Source: Polaribacter sp. L3A8
GTDB lineage: Bacteria > Bacteroidota > Bacteroidia > Flavobacteriales > Flavobacteriaceae
Assembly: GCF_009796785.1 (NCBI RefSeq)
Contig: NZ_CP047026.1
Location: forward strand, 4,136,501-4,200,500
DNA: 64,000 bases
Direction of reading: 5' to 3'
Under the pieces are notes generated by a model. The model made no database searches. It had not been told where the DNA came from and saw only the letters and a list, made by a program, of their open reading frames with translations. The translations under genes and the position numbers were made by a program. Positions 26,533 through 34,792 of this stretch are shown here, piece after piece. How positions within the stretch are numbered: the first letter of the stretch is position 1; every line of letters starts with the position of its first letter.

Positions 26533-28947
26533 TTAAAATTTATAACGTAAAGTTGTTCCGTAACTAGCAGGAATAATTCTATTTAAATACACTGTACGGT
26601 AGGCATTATAACCTAATTCATTAAAAATATTGTTACCATAAACATCTAAACTTAATTGCTCATTAAACTTATATGAAACCTGTAGGTTTACGGTTGTATA
26701 AGACTTTAAGTCAAATGGTTTTACACCTGGTTCTACACCTACATGTGTGTAGTTTCTAGACCAAACATTATGAGGGCGTTCTCCTAAATAATAAACACCA
26801 GTACCTAATGATAGTTTTTTGAAAGCATATCGTAGCCATAAATTAGCCGTATGTTTAGGAGTGTTTAAAGGACTAGAATTAAAATAATAAGATGCATGAT
26901 CTTTATATTTGGCATCTAAATAAGAGTATCCTGCAATAACTTCTAGGTTATGAAGTACACGACCAATAAGTTCAACTTCTATACCTTTTCTATTGTCTTC
27001 ACCTCCTTTTAAATAATATCCAAGAAAAGTTCCATCTGTATCTATGGCTTCTAAATTTAAATTTTTACTAACAGTAGAAAAATAAGTAATATTAAAACGT
27101 AAAGCATTGTTTAACCAAGTAGATTTAAGTCCTGTTTCGAATTGATCCCATCTTTCTGTACCTAACTCGTTGCCGTTAATATCTCTATAAAAAGAAGTCA
27201 TTGGGTTAGAGCTACTTGCATAAGAGCCAAAAAGAATAATATTTTTTGTTGGTTTTAGGTTAAACCCAACTAACGGATTTAAGGCATTATCACGTTTAGC
27301 TCCTGTTAAACTTCTACCAATAAAGTTTCCTTTTGTTCTTTCTAAAGAGGTATAACGTATTCCTAAAAACACATCAGCCCAATTTGTTACTGTAATTTTA
27401 TCTTGTATTGTAAACCCATACGACTTTGTTTTAGAACCCGAAGTTCTTGTATTATCTTGTGCTACACTTACATCCGAAGGTAATACATTGTTTATAGTTG
27501 TTGTAAGATCAACAATGTCTACATAAGGTTTTGTAGTATCTGGGTATGTTGTTGCGTATGCAGCATTATCAAATTCAGTATTTCTATAATCTACACCAAT
27601 TTGAAATGTGTGCTTTAAATTACCTGTTTTAATATCTTTACCTACTAAATCAATTTGTAATACGCTGTTTTTATCACTTCTTCCAGATGCACTATATTCT
27701 CTATATCTTTGCGTGTTTGATAATGTAGGTAAACCAGATCTACCACCACCTTGGTATGAGTATGCAGATTCTTCATATGTTTCTAAGTTAGAAGTAAATA
27801 AACCTGCTTTTAGGGTTAATTTATCATTAACTTTTCTATTAAAACGTACTGCATAGGTGGTGTTTATTGTATTGTTTCTGTCAGACTCAAACCCTATAAA
27901 TTTATCATTCGATAATTTTAAAATATTATTAACATCGTAAGTACCAAGATTTATAGTTCCTTGATCTGGTGTTCTACTATCATCCATATAATCCATTTCT
28001 AAAATAATATTAGTTTTATCATTTGGTTTCCATGCTAAAGATGGATTGATGTAAATACGTTCTGAATTAACTTTAGCTCTATAACTATCTGCTTTATCAT
28101 AAGATCCAGCAATTCTAAAAGCAATTGTTTCTTTTTCATCTAATGGTCCATAAAAATCGAATGTAGGTCTTATTTGTCCAAAACTTCCTGTTCTAAAACT
28201 AACTTCTCCTCCGTTGTAAAACTTAGGTGTTTTTGTTACTACATTAATAACTCCACCTGCAGAACCTAAATCTCCTCCTAAACCTTGGCTAATTGCAGAA
28301 ACACCTTTTAATACTTGAATATTATCTACACCAGCCATATCTGTTATAATACCAATACCTCTAAAGTCTGAATTGATTCTAACACCATTTTTTAATAAAG
28401 GAATTCCTCTAAACCCTCTTAACGACATACTTTCTCTAGTATTTCCATAAGTTGCAAATGTATAAACACCAGCAACGTTTTTAGTAACATCACTTAGTGT
28501 TAATGCATTTTGTTGGTTTATAAGTTTATGAGATAATACAGAAATACTTTGCAATTGTTCATTAGGTGCTAAAGGCAAACGAGTTAGAGTTTCTAATTTC
28601 TCTGCTCTTTTATTTCTTGCACCAAAAAGTTCAATTTCATCTAGTTGTGTGTTACTTGGTAGCTTTAAAACAAGGTTAGGCATGTTTTCTTCTACATTAA
28701 TATTTAAAGAGACTTTCTTGTACCCAACACTAGAGGCAATAATGGTGTAATTACCATAGGGTACTTTGTTTATTATAAATAGACCTTCTTTGTTTGCAGA
28801 AGCACTTTGTTTTGTGCCTTTTAAATATACGGTTGCATAGGGTATTACTTCATTGGTTTCGTTTTTTACAATTCCTTTTAATGTTGTTTGTCCATATATT
28901 GTGGTTGCGCAACAACACAATAATAATAAGGATAATAAGGTTTTCAT
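26533..28947 (-). CDS. TonB-dependent siderophore-type outer-membrane receptor
   Basis: The protein has 804 residues. A signal peptide (ending IYGQ) is followed by a CarboxypepD_reg-like beta domain (about 22-95: IVKNETNEVIPYATVYLKGT), a plug (ALTLSDVTKNVAGVYTFATYGNTRE, GGDLGSAGGVINVVTK) and a 22-stranded barrel ending SYGTTLRYKF. SMSLRGFRGIPLLKNGVR is the FhuA/FecA-like siderophore-receptor plug signature. It leads a tight minus-strand operon with ankyrin, DUF2271, PepSY-reductase and Cys-protein genes. The ligand is not deducible. Iron-limited induction is likely, but no Fur site was recognised. Confidence 0.93.
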   Translation of the reverse strand: MKTLLSLLLLCCCATTIYGQTTLKGIVKNETNEVIPYATVYLKGTKQSASANKEGLFIINKVPYGNYTIIASSVGYKKVSLNINVEENMPNLVLKLPSNTQLDEIELFGARNKRAEKLETLTRLPLAPNEQLQSISVLSHKLINQQNALTLSDVTKNVAGVYTFATYGNTRESMSLRGFRGIPLLKNGVRINSDFRGIGIITDMAGVDNIQVLKGVSAISQGLGGDLGSAGGVINVVTKTPKFYNGGEVSFRTGSFGQIRPTFDFYGPLDEKETIAFRIAGSYDKADSYRAKVNSERIYINPSLAWKPNDKTNIILEMDYMDDSRTPDQGTINLGTYDVNNILKLSNDKFIGFESDRNNTINTTYAVRFNRKVNDKLTLKAGLFTSNLETYEESAYSYQGGGRSGLPTLSNTQRYREYSASGRSDKNSVLQIDLVGKDIKTGNLKHTFQIGVDYRNTEFDNAAYATTYPDTTKPYVDIVDLTTTINNVLPSDVSVAQDNTRTSGSKTKSYGFTIQDKITVTNWADVFLGIRYTSLERTKGNFIGRSLTGAKRDNALNPLVGFNLKPTKNIILFGSYASSSNPMTSFYRDINGNELGTERWDQFETGLKSTWLNNALRFNITYFSTVSKNLNLEAIDTDGTFLGYYLKGGEDNRKGIEVELIGRVLHNLEVIAGYSYLDAKYKDHASYYFNSSPLNTPKHTANLWLRYAFKKLSLGTGVYYLGERPHNVWSRNYTHVGVEPGVKPFDLKSYTTVNLQVSYKFNEQLSLDVYGNNIFNELGYNAYRTVYLNRIIPASYGTTLRYKF

Positions 28948-29046
28948 AATATTATTTTTTTTCTTTTTTTTAAAATTTATAAATTTTGATATTCTTGTTA
29001 TAGTTATTTACTTTTTTTTTGATTTTTAAAATGTATTTCTCTGTAC

Positions 29047-29949
29047 TTATTTTTTTACAAATGATTCTATGATTGTGTTTATTTCGTCTTCTTTGGTAAT
29101 TTTATCAGAAAATAAATGCTTGTATAAAGCTTTGTTTTCTACTTTGGTTTCTAAGGATAAATTTTTATTTCTACTATAAACATCGTCCCATTTATTTCTA
29201 ACCAATTGCCATTTACTGCTGTTTGCTTTCCACCAATCAGAAGCTGCTTTACATTTGCTGTCGGCAACTTTTATGTAGGTATTGTATCCTTTTTCTTTAG
29301 CTAAAACAACATCATCTTTTCCCGCTTTGCGGATAATTTTACTATTGTCTTGGTCATGAAGCCAACCGTAATTTGTAATTTCATGTCTGTTACCTCTTAA
29401 AGTGATGTTGTAATCGCTTCTTTTTGTATATTCTCTTCTTGGTAAAGGAGCAGTGGTTTCATTTTCCCAATAGCTTTTTCCGTCTACATGAACCCAAGTT
29501 GCAGAACCTTCGTAACGCGGACTGTCATCTACTTGATATACTTTTTGCGTCCATTGTTTTTTTACGTCGCTTTTACTTTTTTGCTCAAAAGTCCAGTTAT
29601 TATCACCATTATACATGTAGAAATCGTTGTTTTCATACAACCAATCTTGTCGCCAGTGTTTAATAATCATTGGGTCTTTTGGGTTACCAACTTGTAATAA
29701 ATGTTGAATAGAGATTTTATTATTCTCATCTTCAATCAAGGTTGCCCATTCTAAACCTTTATCAACTTTAGTTTTAGAAGGTTTATAAGTAGCATCTTCA
29801 CTATAGTTAAATGTTTCTGCAAAATTGAAAGTAACTTCATAGCAGCCACACATTTCTTTAATGGCATTTTGATCTTTCTTTTTTTTGCTTTGTGCACTTA
29901 TAGTAATTGAAACTAAAAGTAGTAGTGTAGTTAATATTGATTTAGTCAT
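29047..29949 (-). CDS. DUF6607-like secreted protein next to the heme receptor
   Basis: The protein has 300 residues with a signal peptide (ending ISAQ). The mature start NAIKEMCGCYEVTFNFAETF with its CGC and the segments HWRQDWLYENNDFYMYNGDNNWTF and RREYTKRSDYN are, as I recall, hallmarks of DUF6607. Function is unknown. It is transcribed away from the HmuR/HmuY pair across 99 bp, and both promoters carry similar -7 regions, so it is probably co-regulated with heme uptake. Its rich Trp/Tyr content suits a beta-sheet lipid- or ligand-binding fold. Confidence 0.65.
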   Translation of the reverse strand: MTKSILTTLLLLVSITISAQSKKKKDQNAIKEMCGCYEVTFNFAETFNYSEDATYKPSKTKVDKGLEWATLIEDENNKISIQHLLQVGNPKDPMIIKHWRQDWLYENNDFYMYNGDNNWTFEQKSKSDVKKQWTQKVYQVDDSPRYEGSATWVHVDGKSYWENETTAPLPRREYTKRSDYNITLRGNRHEITNYGWLHDQDNSKIIRKAGKDDVVLAKEKGYNTYIKVADSKCKAASDWWKANSSKWQLVRNKWDDVYSRNKNLSLETKVENKALYKHLFSDKITKEDEINTIIESFVKK

Positions 29950-29983
29950 TTTATAATTTTTTTTGGTTTTATAATTATTTTGA

Positions 29984-30032
29984 CAAAAATATAAAATTTA
30001 TTTAGATTGATTAAAAATAACGTATATATTTG
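29984..30032. promoter_or_regulatory. Divergent -7 elements of the heme locus
   Basis: Minus strand TATTTTTG (29991-29984) serves the DUF6607-like gene; plus strand TATATTTG (30025-30032) serves the receptor gene. Both are followed by a matching context, TTTGTCAAAATAATTA and TTTGTCGAAAATTATTA, which suggests a shared regulator site overlapping each transcription start. Confidence 0.55.
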
Positions 30033-30048
30033 TCGAAAATTATTAAGA

Positions 30049-32178
30049 ATGTTTCTAAATAAAGAAATTACAGTTGTATTACTAATGTTTTCTATTGCTA
30101 CTTTTAGTCAAGAAGTAAAAAAGGATTCAACAGAAATTACTGTTTTAGATGAAGTTGTGGTTACTGGGCAGTACAATCCTCAATCTGTAAAAAAATCGGT
30201 ACATAATGTTACTGTTATTAAAAGAGCACAAATAGAAAGTCAGGCAGCCAATAATTTAGCCGATTTATTAAACTTTAATTTAAACTTAACAATTGTACCT
30301 AGTTCTCAAACAGGTAAGTCTACGATTTCTTTCTTCGGATTAGATGCTCAATATTTTAATATTTTGGTTGATAATATTCCTTTAGTAAGTGATAATGGAC
30401 TTGGAAACAACATCGATTTAACGCAAGTAAATTTAGATGATATAGAACGAATAGAAATTGTAGAAGGTGCAATGGGCGTAGAGTATGGCGCAAATGCGGT
30501 ATCTGGAGTGATCAATATTATTACTAAAAAATCGATAAAAAATAAGTGGAATATTAATGCTTCTTTACAAGAAGAAACGGTGAGTGATCAGTATGCCTGG
30601 TTTAATGAAGGCAGACATATACAGGCATTTAATATCTCTCATAATATAAATGAAAATTGGTTTGCTAGAGTTGGTGTAAACCGCAATCAGTTTGCAGGTT
30701 TTTTTAATGGTAAACAAGGAAAAAGCTATTACCAAAATGATGGTTTAAGAGGATATGATTGGTTGCCAAAAGAACAATTTAATTCAACTGCTTTTGTACA
30801 ATATCAAAAAGAAAATTTTAAGTTATTTTACAAATTTGAATACTTTAATGAACTGATAAATTATTACGATGAAGCGGTTAGAGCAAATATAGATACACAA
30901 GCACAAACGAGTAATCCGTCTGCGACGGATAAAACTTTTAGAACGCATCGGTTTGTAAATAATCTAAATATTGTAGGGAGATTAAACGCTGGTGCTAATT
31001 ATAATGTTTCACTTTCTTACCAACAACAAAAGCGTTATTTAAACGAGTTTAATTACTACATTTTAAGTACAGAAAGAAGTAATGAAACGGATGAATTATA
31101 CCAATCTAGTAAAGTTTTATTTTCTAAAGGGAGCATTAATAACCTTGTAAAAAGTGATTTATTCAATTTTGAGCTAGGTTATGAAACAAGGTTTTTAAGT
31201 GGTTTTGATACGCAAGCTTCTGGCGATGTTACACAACAAGATAAGACGCAATCTCAGAATAATTATGCTTTTTATGGATCTGGCGAATTTAAGTTTTCTG
31301 ATGTATTTTTACTAAGACCCGGAATACGATATGAATATAATTCGCTATTCAAATCTAAAATATTAGCTTCTCTTAGTGCACGTTATTTAATGAATAATGG
31401 TTTTGAGTTACGTGGTAACATTGGTACATCTTACAGAACGCCAAATTTTGAAGAGTTGTATTATTACTTTGTAGATTCTAATCACGATGTTAGAGGTAAT
31501 GAAAACCTGAATCCAGAAAACGGGGTTACGGCATTTATCAACCTAAAAAAATACAGTTATATTCATGATTTTTCTTTATTAAATAGTTTAAAGGTTAGTT
31601 ATTTAGATGTTAGCGATAAGATAGATTTAGCTATTGTAAATCCTTCTCCTTTGCAATATCAATACATTAATATTGATGCTTATAAATTATGGGGAATCTC
31701 TTCTGAAAATAGTATTAAAAAAGAGAATTGGACTTTTAATTTAGGTGCTACTTTACAGGGTATTTCTAGAATAGCTACCAATGAAATAAATGCAGAAAAC
31801 GACTTTCTATACTCTTTTCAATTAAACACAAGTGCGAGTTACAATATAAAAAAATGGAAAACGGCTTTTACAGTGTTGTTCAAACACAGTGGTAATCAGC
31901 AAAATTATATTTCATCGGGTACAGATGATAACGGAAATGCTGTATTTTCTAAATCTTCTACCAGCGCTTATAATTGGGTAGATGCTTCTTTAAAAAAATC
32001 ATTCTTTAACAATAAAATTCAAGCCACTTTAGGCGGTAGAAACTTATTTGATGTTACTAACGTAAATGTTAGTAATGCAAACACAGACGGAGTAGCACAT
32101 GCTTCTAACAATAATTCTTTGTTATTGGGTTACGGACGTTCTTATTACTTAAAGCTATTATATAACCTTAATTTTTAA
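30049..32178 (+). CDS. HmuR-like TonB-dependent heme receptor
   Basis: It has about 709 residues from the ATG at 30049, which opens on a good signal peptide (MFLNKEITVVLLMFSIATFSQ). An upstream in-frame TTG at 30007 lies before the promoter's -7 element and is rejected. ITVLDEVVVTGQ is a TonB-box-like start, followed by a plug (ANNLADLLNFNLNLTI, VEYGANAVSGVINIITKK) and a barrel ending YLKLLYNLNF. It is followed 25 bp on by an HmuY-family lipoprotein gene, the pairing known from Porphyromonas heme uptake. Substrate heme is inferred from that pairing. Confidence 0.88.
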   Translation: MFLNKEITVVLLMFSIATFSQEVKKDSTEITVLDEVVVTGQYNPQSVKKSVHNVTVIKRAQIESQAANNLADLLNFNLNLTIVPSSQTGKSTISFFGLDAQYFNILVDNIPLVSDNGLGNNIDLTQVNLDDIERIEIVEGAMGVEYGANAVSGVINIITKKSIKNKWNINASLQEETVSDQYAWFNEGRHIQAFNISHNINENWFARVGVNRNQFAGFFNGKQGKSYYQNDGLRGYDWLPKEQFNSTAFVQYQKENFKLFYKFEYFNELINYYDEAVRANIDTQAQTSNPSATDKTFRTHRFVNNLNIVGRLNAGANYNVSLSYQQQKRYLNEFNYYILSTERSNETDELYQSSKVLFSKGSINNLVKSDLFNFELGYETRFLSGFDTQASGDVTQQDKTQSQNNYAFYGSGEFKFSDVFLLRPGIRYEYNSLFKSKILASLSARYLMNNGFELRGNIGTSYRTPNFEELYYYFVDSNHDVRGNENLNPENGVTAFINLKKYSYIHDFSLLNSLKVSYLDVSDKIDLAIVNPSPLQYQYINIDAYKLWGISSENSIKKENWTFNLGATLQGISRIATNEINAENDFLYSFQLNTSASYNIKKWKTAFTVLFKHSGNQQNYISSGTDDNGNAVFSKSSTSAYNWVDASLKKSFFNNKIQATLGGRNLFDVTNVNVSNANTDGVAHASNNNSLLLGYGRSYYLKLLYNLNF

Positions 32179-32203
32179 ACACTAATAAACAAATATTAAA
32201 ATC

Positions 32204-33286
32204 ATGACGAATAAATTTTTAACCTTTATGCTATGTGCAGCTGTATTTTCTTTTACAAGCTGTAGTTCAGAAGACACGCCAATAGCTCCAATAGTTGTAG
32301 TTATAGACGGAGCAGCTATTTCACCAGAAGTTGGCGGTTCAAACGAACCAAACCAAGTCTATGTAGATTTAAGTACAAATACAACTACTGTTGTAAAAAG
32401 AGATTCTTGGGATTTCGGTTTTTACTCAGGATCTGAGTTTAGAGTAACTATTAATGGATCTCTATATATGGCTACAGGTCAATTATCATCAACAGATATA
32501 GATGCTGTAAACGCTACAACAGCAGAAGTGCAAGAATTACAAGAAAAAGTTGCTGTAGGTACTTTTGATCCAGAAAACACAACGTATGTAGATGCACCAA
32601 ATGGTACAATAACAGCAACTGCAATTGCAGAAATTTCTGATACAGACGCAAATAATAAAGTGTATCTAGTAAACTTAGGTTACGAAGTTGGTACAGAAGC
32701 GGCAGCAATAGGAAGTGTCGCAGTTGCAGGAGATGCTAGAGGATGGAAAAAAATAAGAATCTTAAAAGATGGAAACAATTATGTTTTACAATATGCAGAT
32801 TTAGATGCTACTACACATAAAGAAGTAACCATTGCTAAAAGTGCAACGCATCATTTTACTTTTTTTAGTTTTAATACAGAAAGTGAAGTTATTGTAGCTC
32901 CAGAAAAAACAAATTGGGATTTAAACTTTACTGTTTTTACAAATGAAATTGAAGGTTATGGTTCTTATGGGTATTCTGATTTTGTAGTTAATAATACAGC
33001 TTCTTCTGCATTGGTTTATATGCTAGATATAGAAGAAGGTGCATTTACTTATGATGATTTTTCTATTACCGATGTAGACGCTACAAAATTTACTACAGAC
33101 CAACGTGGTATTGGTAGTAGCTGGAGAAACGGAGGAGGACCAGGAAGTTTACCTTCTTTAAAAGACAATGTGTTTTATGTTGTTAATGATACAGATGGTA
33201 ATTTATATAAATTAAAATTTTTAGCACTAACTAATGAAGCAGGAGAGCGTGGATATCCTGAATATGTATATAGTTTATTGCAATAA
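32204..33286 (+). CDS. HmuY-family heme-binding lipoprotein
   Basis: The protein has 360 residues, with lipobox FTSC (Cys about 20) and a beta-rich mature part. The family pattern is visible in VVKRDSWDFGFYSGSEFRVTINGS and in NWDLNFTVFTNEIEGYGSYGYSDFVVNN; the second half repeats the WD-x-F theme. HmuY proteins take heme from host or dissolved hemoproteins at the cell surface and pass it to HmuR-type receptors; here the receptor gene is directly upstream. This protein is longer than the roughly 215-residue Porphyromonas HmuY. A terminator follows. Confidence 0.88.
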   Translation: MTNKFLTFMLCAAVFSFTSCSSEDTPIAPIVVVIDGAAISPEVGGSNEPNQVYVDLSTNTTTVVKRDSWDFGFYSGSEFRVTINGSLYMATGQLSSTDIDAVNATTAEVQELQEKVAVGTFDPENTTYVDAPNGTITATAIAEISDTDANNKVYLVNLGYEVGTEAAAIGSVAVAGDARGWKKIRILKDGNNYVLQYADLDATTHKEVTIAKSATHHFTFFSFNTESEVIVAPEKTNWDLNFTVFTNEIEGYGSYGYSDFVVNNTASSALVYMLDIEEGAFTYDDFSITDVDATKFTTDQRGIGSSWRNGGGPGSLPSLKDNVFYVVNDTDGNLYKLKFLALTNEAGERGYPEYVYSLLQ

Positions 33287-33327
33287 TTTAGTTACTCAAT
33301 CAGTGCGTAAATTGTTATTTTAGTTGG

Positions 33328-33363
33328 AAAGGCCGTTTAGACGAAAGTTTAAATGGCTTTTTT
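33328..33363. terminator. Terminator after hmuY-like gene
   Basis: AAAGGCCGTTTA pairs with TAAATGGCTTTT (one G-T wobble) around an 8-nt loop and ends in T residues; it also serves the convergent gene. Confidence 0.8.
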
Positions 33364-34474
33364 ATTTCTTAATAACTTGGTTGTAATTTACCAATTCTGT
33401 TAAACCTTTTTTTTCTGGATTTTTAGCAAAAGAACGTAAATAAGTATCTAAATATTCAATAGCTCTATCTTCTGGGTAAAATAATACTTTATTATCATGT
33501 TGAGACCATTCTGTAACGCTTATATATGTTTTTCCTTCGTAGGTTCTATAAAAACCTTTAATGTGTTCTGGTAAATTCTCTTCTAACTCTTCATCTAGAT
33601 AGACAATATAGTATTTTAAATCTGCCGTAAAAAAGTGAAAAGAAAGTAAGTTGTCATAAAAACCTGTTAGGTTGTTTGCAAGTGGTAACATCATGGTAAA
33701 AACCAATATGGCTAATTTCTGTGTATTAAAAAATTGTAGAAAGAATTCAAAAGCATTTGATGTTTTTAAAGTCCAAAAGATGATAATAACACTTAATATA
33801 TTCTGAATGTTCCAAGGCACAACATTGTAACCATACCCTAAATAAAATAATAGAAATGTAATTGTTGAGTGCATTAATAGGATAAAAACGACTCCGAATT
33901 TTCTAGTTTTATTGAACAATAGTAAAACGCCCATTAAAGCTTCTAACCAAGGCACTGCATAGGTAAAAGCAACCAAAAACCATTGTGGTAAAAAACTAAA
34001 ATGTTTGTTAATGGCACTTAACCACTGTATGTAAAAGGCTTCATTTAATTTCTGAATTCCGCTCCAAAAATAAGTAGCGAAAAAGATAAGGATAATAGCG
34101 TATAATATTTTCCTTGGATTTGCTTTTCTATTGAAAATTTCTATTGCAAAAATGGTTAAAAAACTTTGATAAAAGTAAGGCTGCAATCTGTTTTGATCTA
34201 CGAGCGCTAAAAAGAGATATAAACCAAGGATAGTCCAACCTTGCCATCTTTTATTCTGAAAAATGTAGACAATTTGTATTAAAAAGAAAAATCCGGCTAA
34301 AATATAATCGAAAGGGTAGATAGGTATTGGTAACCAATCAAACAAAGGTATTACAGGGAAAACTTTTGTTGTTAGCCATAATTTTGGTGCATAAACCATT
34401 AATACCAAAACTGCAAGAATAGCAAGTATTCTTACCCAATTTATTTTTTGTTTGTCTGTTAGATTTGTGATCAT
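33362..34474 (-). CDS. Polytopic membrane protein (HTTM/DoxX-like)
   Basis: The protein has 370 residues and about eight to nine hydrophobic segments in the first 290 residues (ILAILAVLVLMVYAPKLWL, YILAGFFFLIQIVYIF, AIILIFFATYFWSGIQ, WLEALMGVLLLF, FILLMHSTITFLLFYLG), then a soluble tail of about 75 residues. The FWSGIQKLNE and AVPWLEALMG segments recall DoxX/MauE and HTTM membrane proteins. No enzymatic function can be assigned. It is preceded by a REP-rich intergenic stretch and stands alone. Confidence 0.6.
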   Translation of the reverse strand: MITNLTDKQKINWVRILAILAVLVLMVYAPKLWLTTKVFPVIPLFDWLPIPIYPFDYILAGFFFLIQIVYIFQNKRWQGWTILGLYLFLALVDQNRLQPYFYQSFLTIFAIEIFNRKANPRKILYAIILIFFATYFWSGIQKLNEAFYIQWLSAINKHFSFLPQWFLVAFTYAVPWLEALMGVLLLFNKTRKFGVVFILLMHSTITFLLFYLGYGYNVVPWNIQNILSVIIIFWTLKTSNAFEFFLQFFNTQKLAILVFTMMLPLANNLTGFYDNLLSFHFFTADLKYYIVYLDEELEENLPEHIKGFYRTYEGKTYISVTEWSQHDNKVLFYPEDRAIEYLDTYLRSFAKNPEKKGLTELVNYNQVIKK

Positions 34475-34502
34475 CTTATTTGTTTTTATTTTCTAACGTT
34501 TG

Positions 34503-34790
34503 TCATTTCGAAATGAGTTTTTTCAGTGATTGAGAAATCTCATTATTTAATTCTAATTTTTTAGATTACTCTTTATTCTCTGCTTAGAATGAAAAATAAA
34601 CTCTCCTATTCACTTTGTTTGCAAACAAGTCTAGCCCGGATTGAAACGACATCCTTTTTATAGCCTTTATTAATGGGCGTTTTTGCGAGGAACGAAGCAA
34701 TCTCTTTAATTAAGGGATTGCCACAGTTTACAAAAAAGTAAACTTCGCAATGACGGCTATAAAAAGATATAGTGTAAAGCCGGAAATAGC
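34503..34790. repeat. Composite palindromic repeat region upstream of the HTTM-like gene and after uvrA
   Basis: TCATTTCGAAATGA (34503-34516) is a perfect palindrome, followed by TGAGAAATCTCA. From 34632 to 34790 a structured element has long imperfect inverted arms: TAGCCCGGATT...TTTTTATAGCC on the left and GGCTATAAAAA...AGCCGGAAATAGC on the right. Nested inside is TTGCGAGGAACGAAGCAATC with a partner near CTTCGCAATGACG. The right end abuts the uvrA stop codon. From memory both element types are dispersed in Flavobacteriaceae. No gene is present in this stretch. Confidence 0.65.
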
Positions 34791-34792
34791 TT

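Noticed and set aside
30007..30048. Upstream TTG start for the HmuR-like receptor
   Set aside because: It precedes the -7 element TATATTTG (30025-30032); the ATG at 30049 opens directly on a normal signal peptide.
32514..32708. Minus-strand Leu-rich 64-codon frame inside the HmuY-like gene
   Set aside because: It is the antisense of a real beta-rich coding region; composition follows from the opposite strand.
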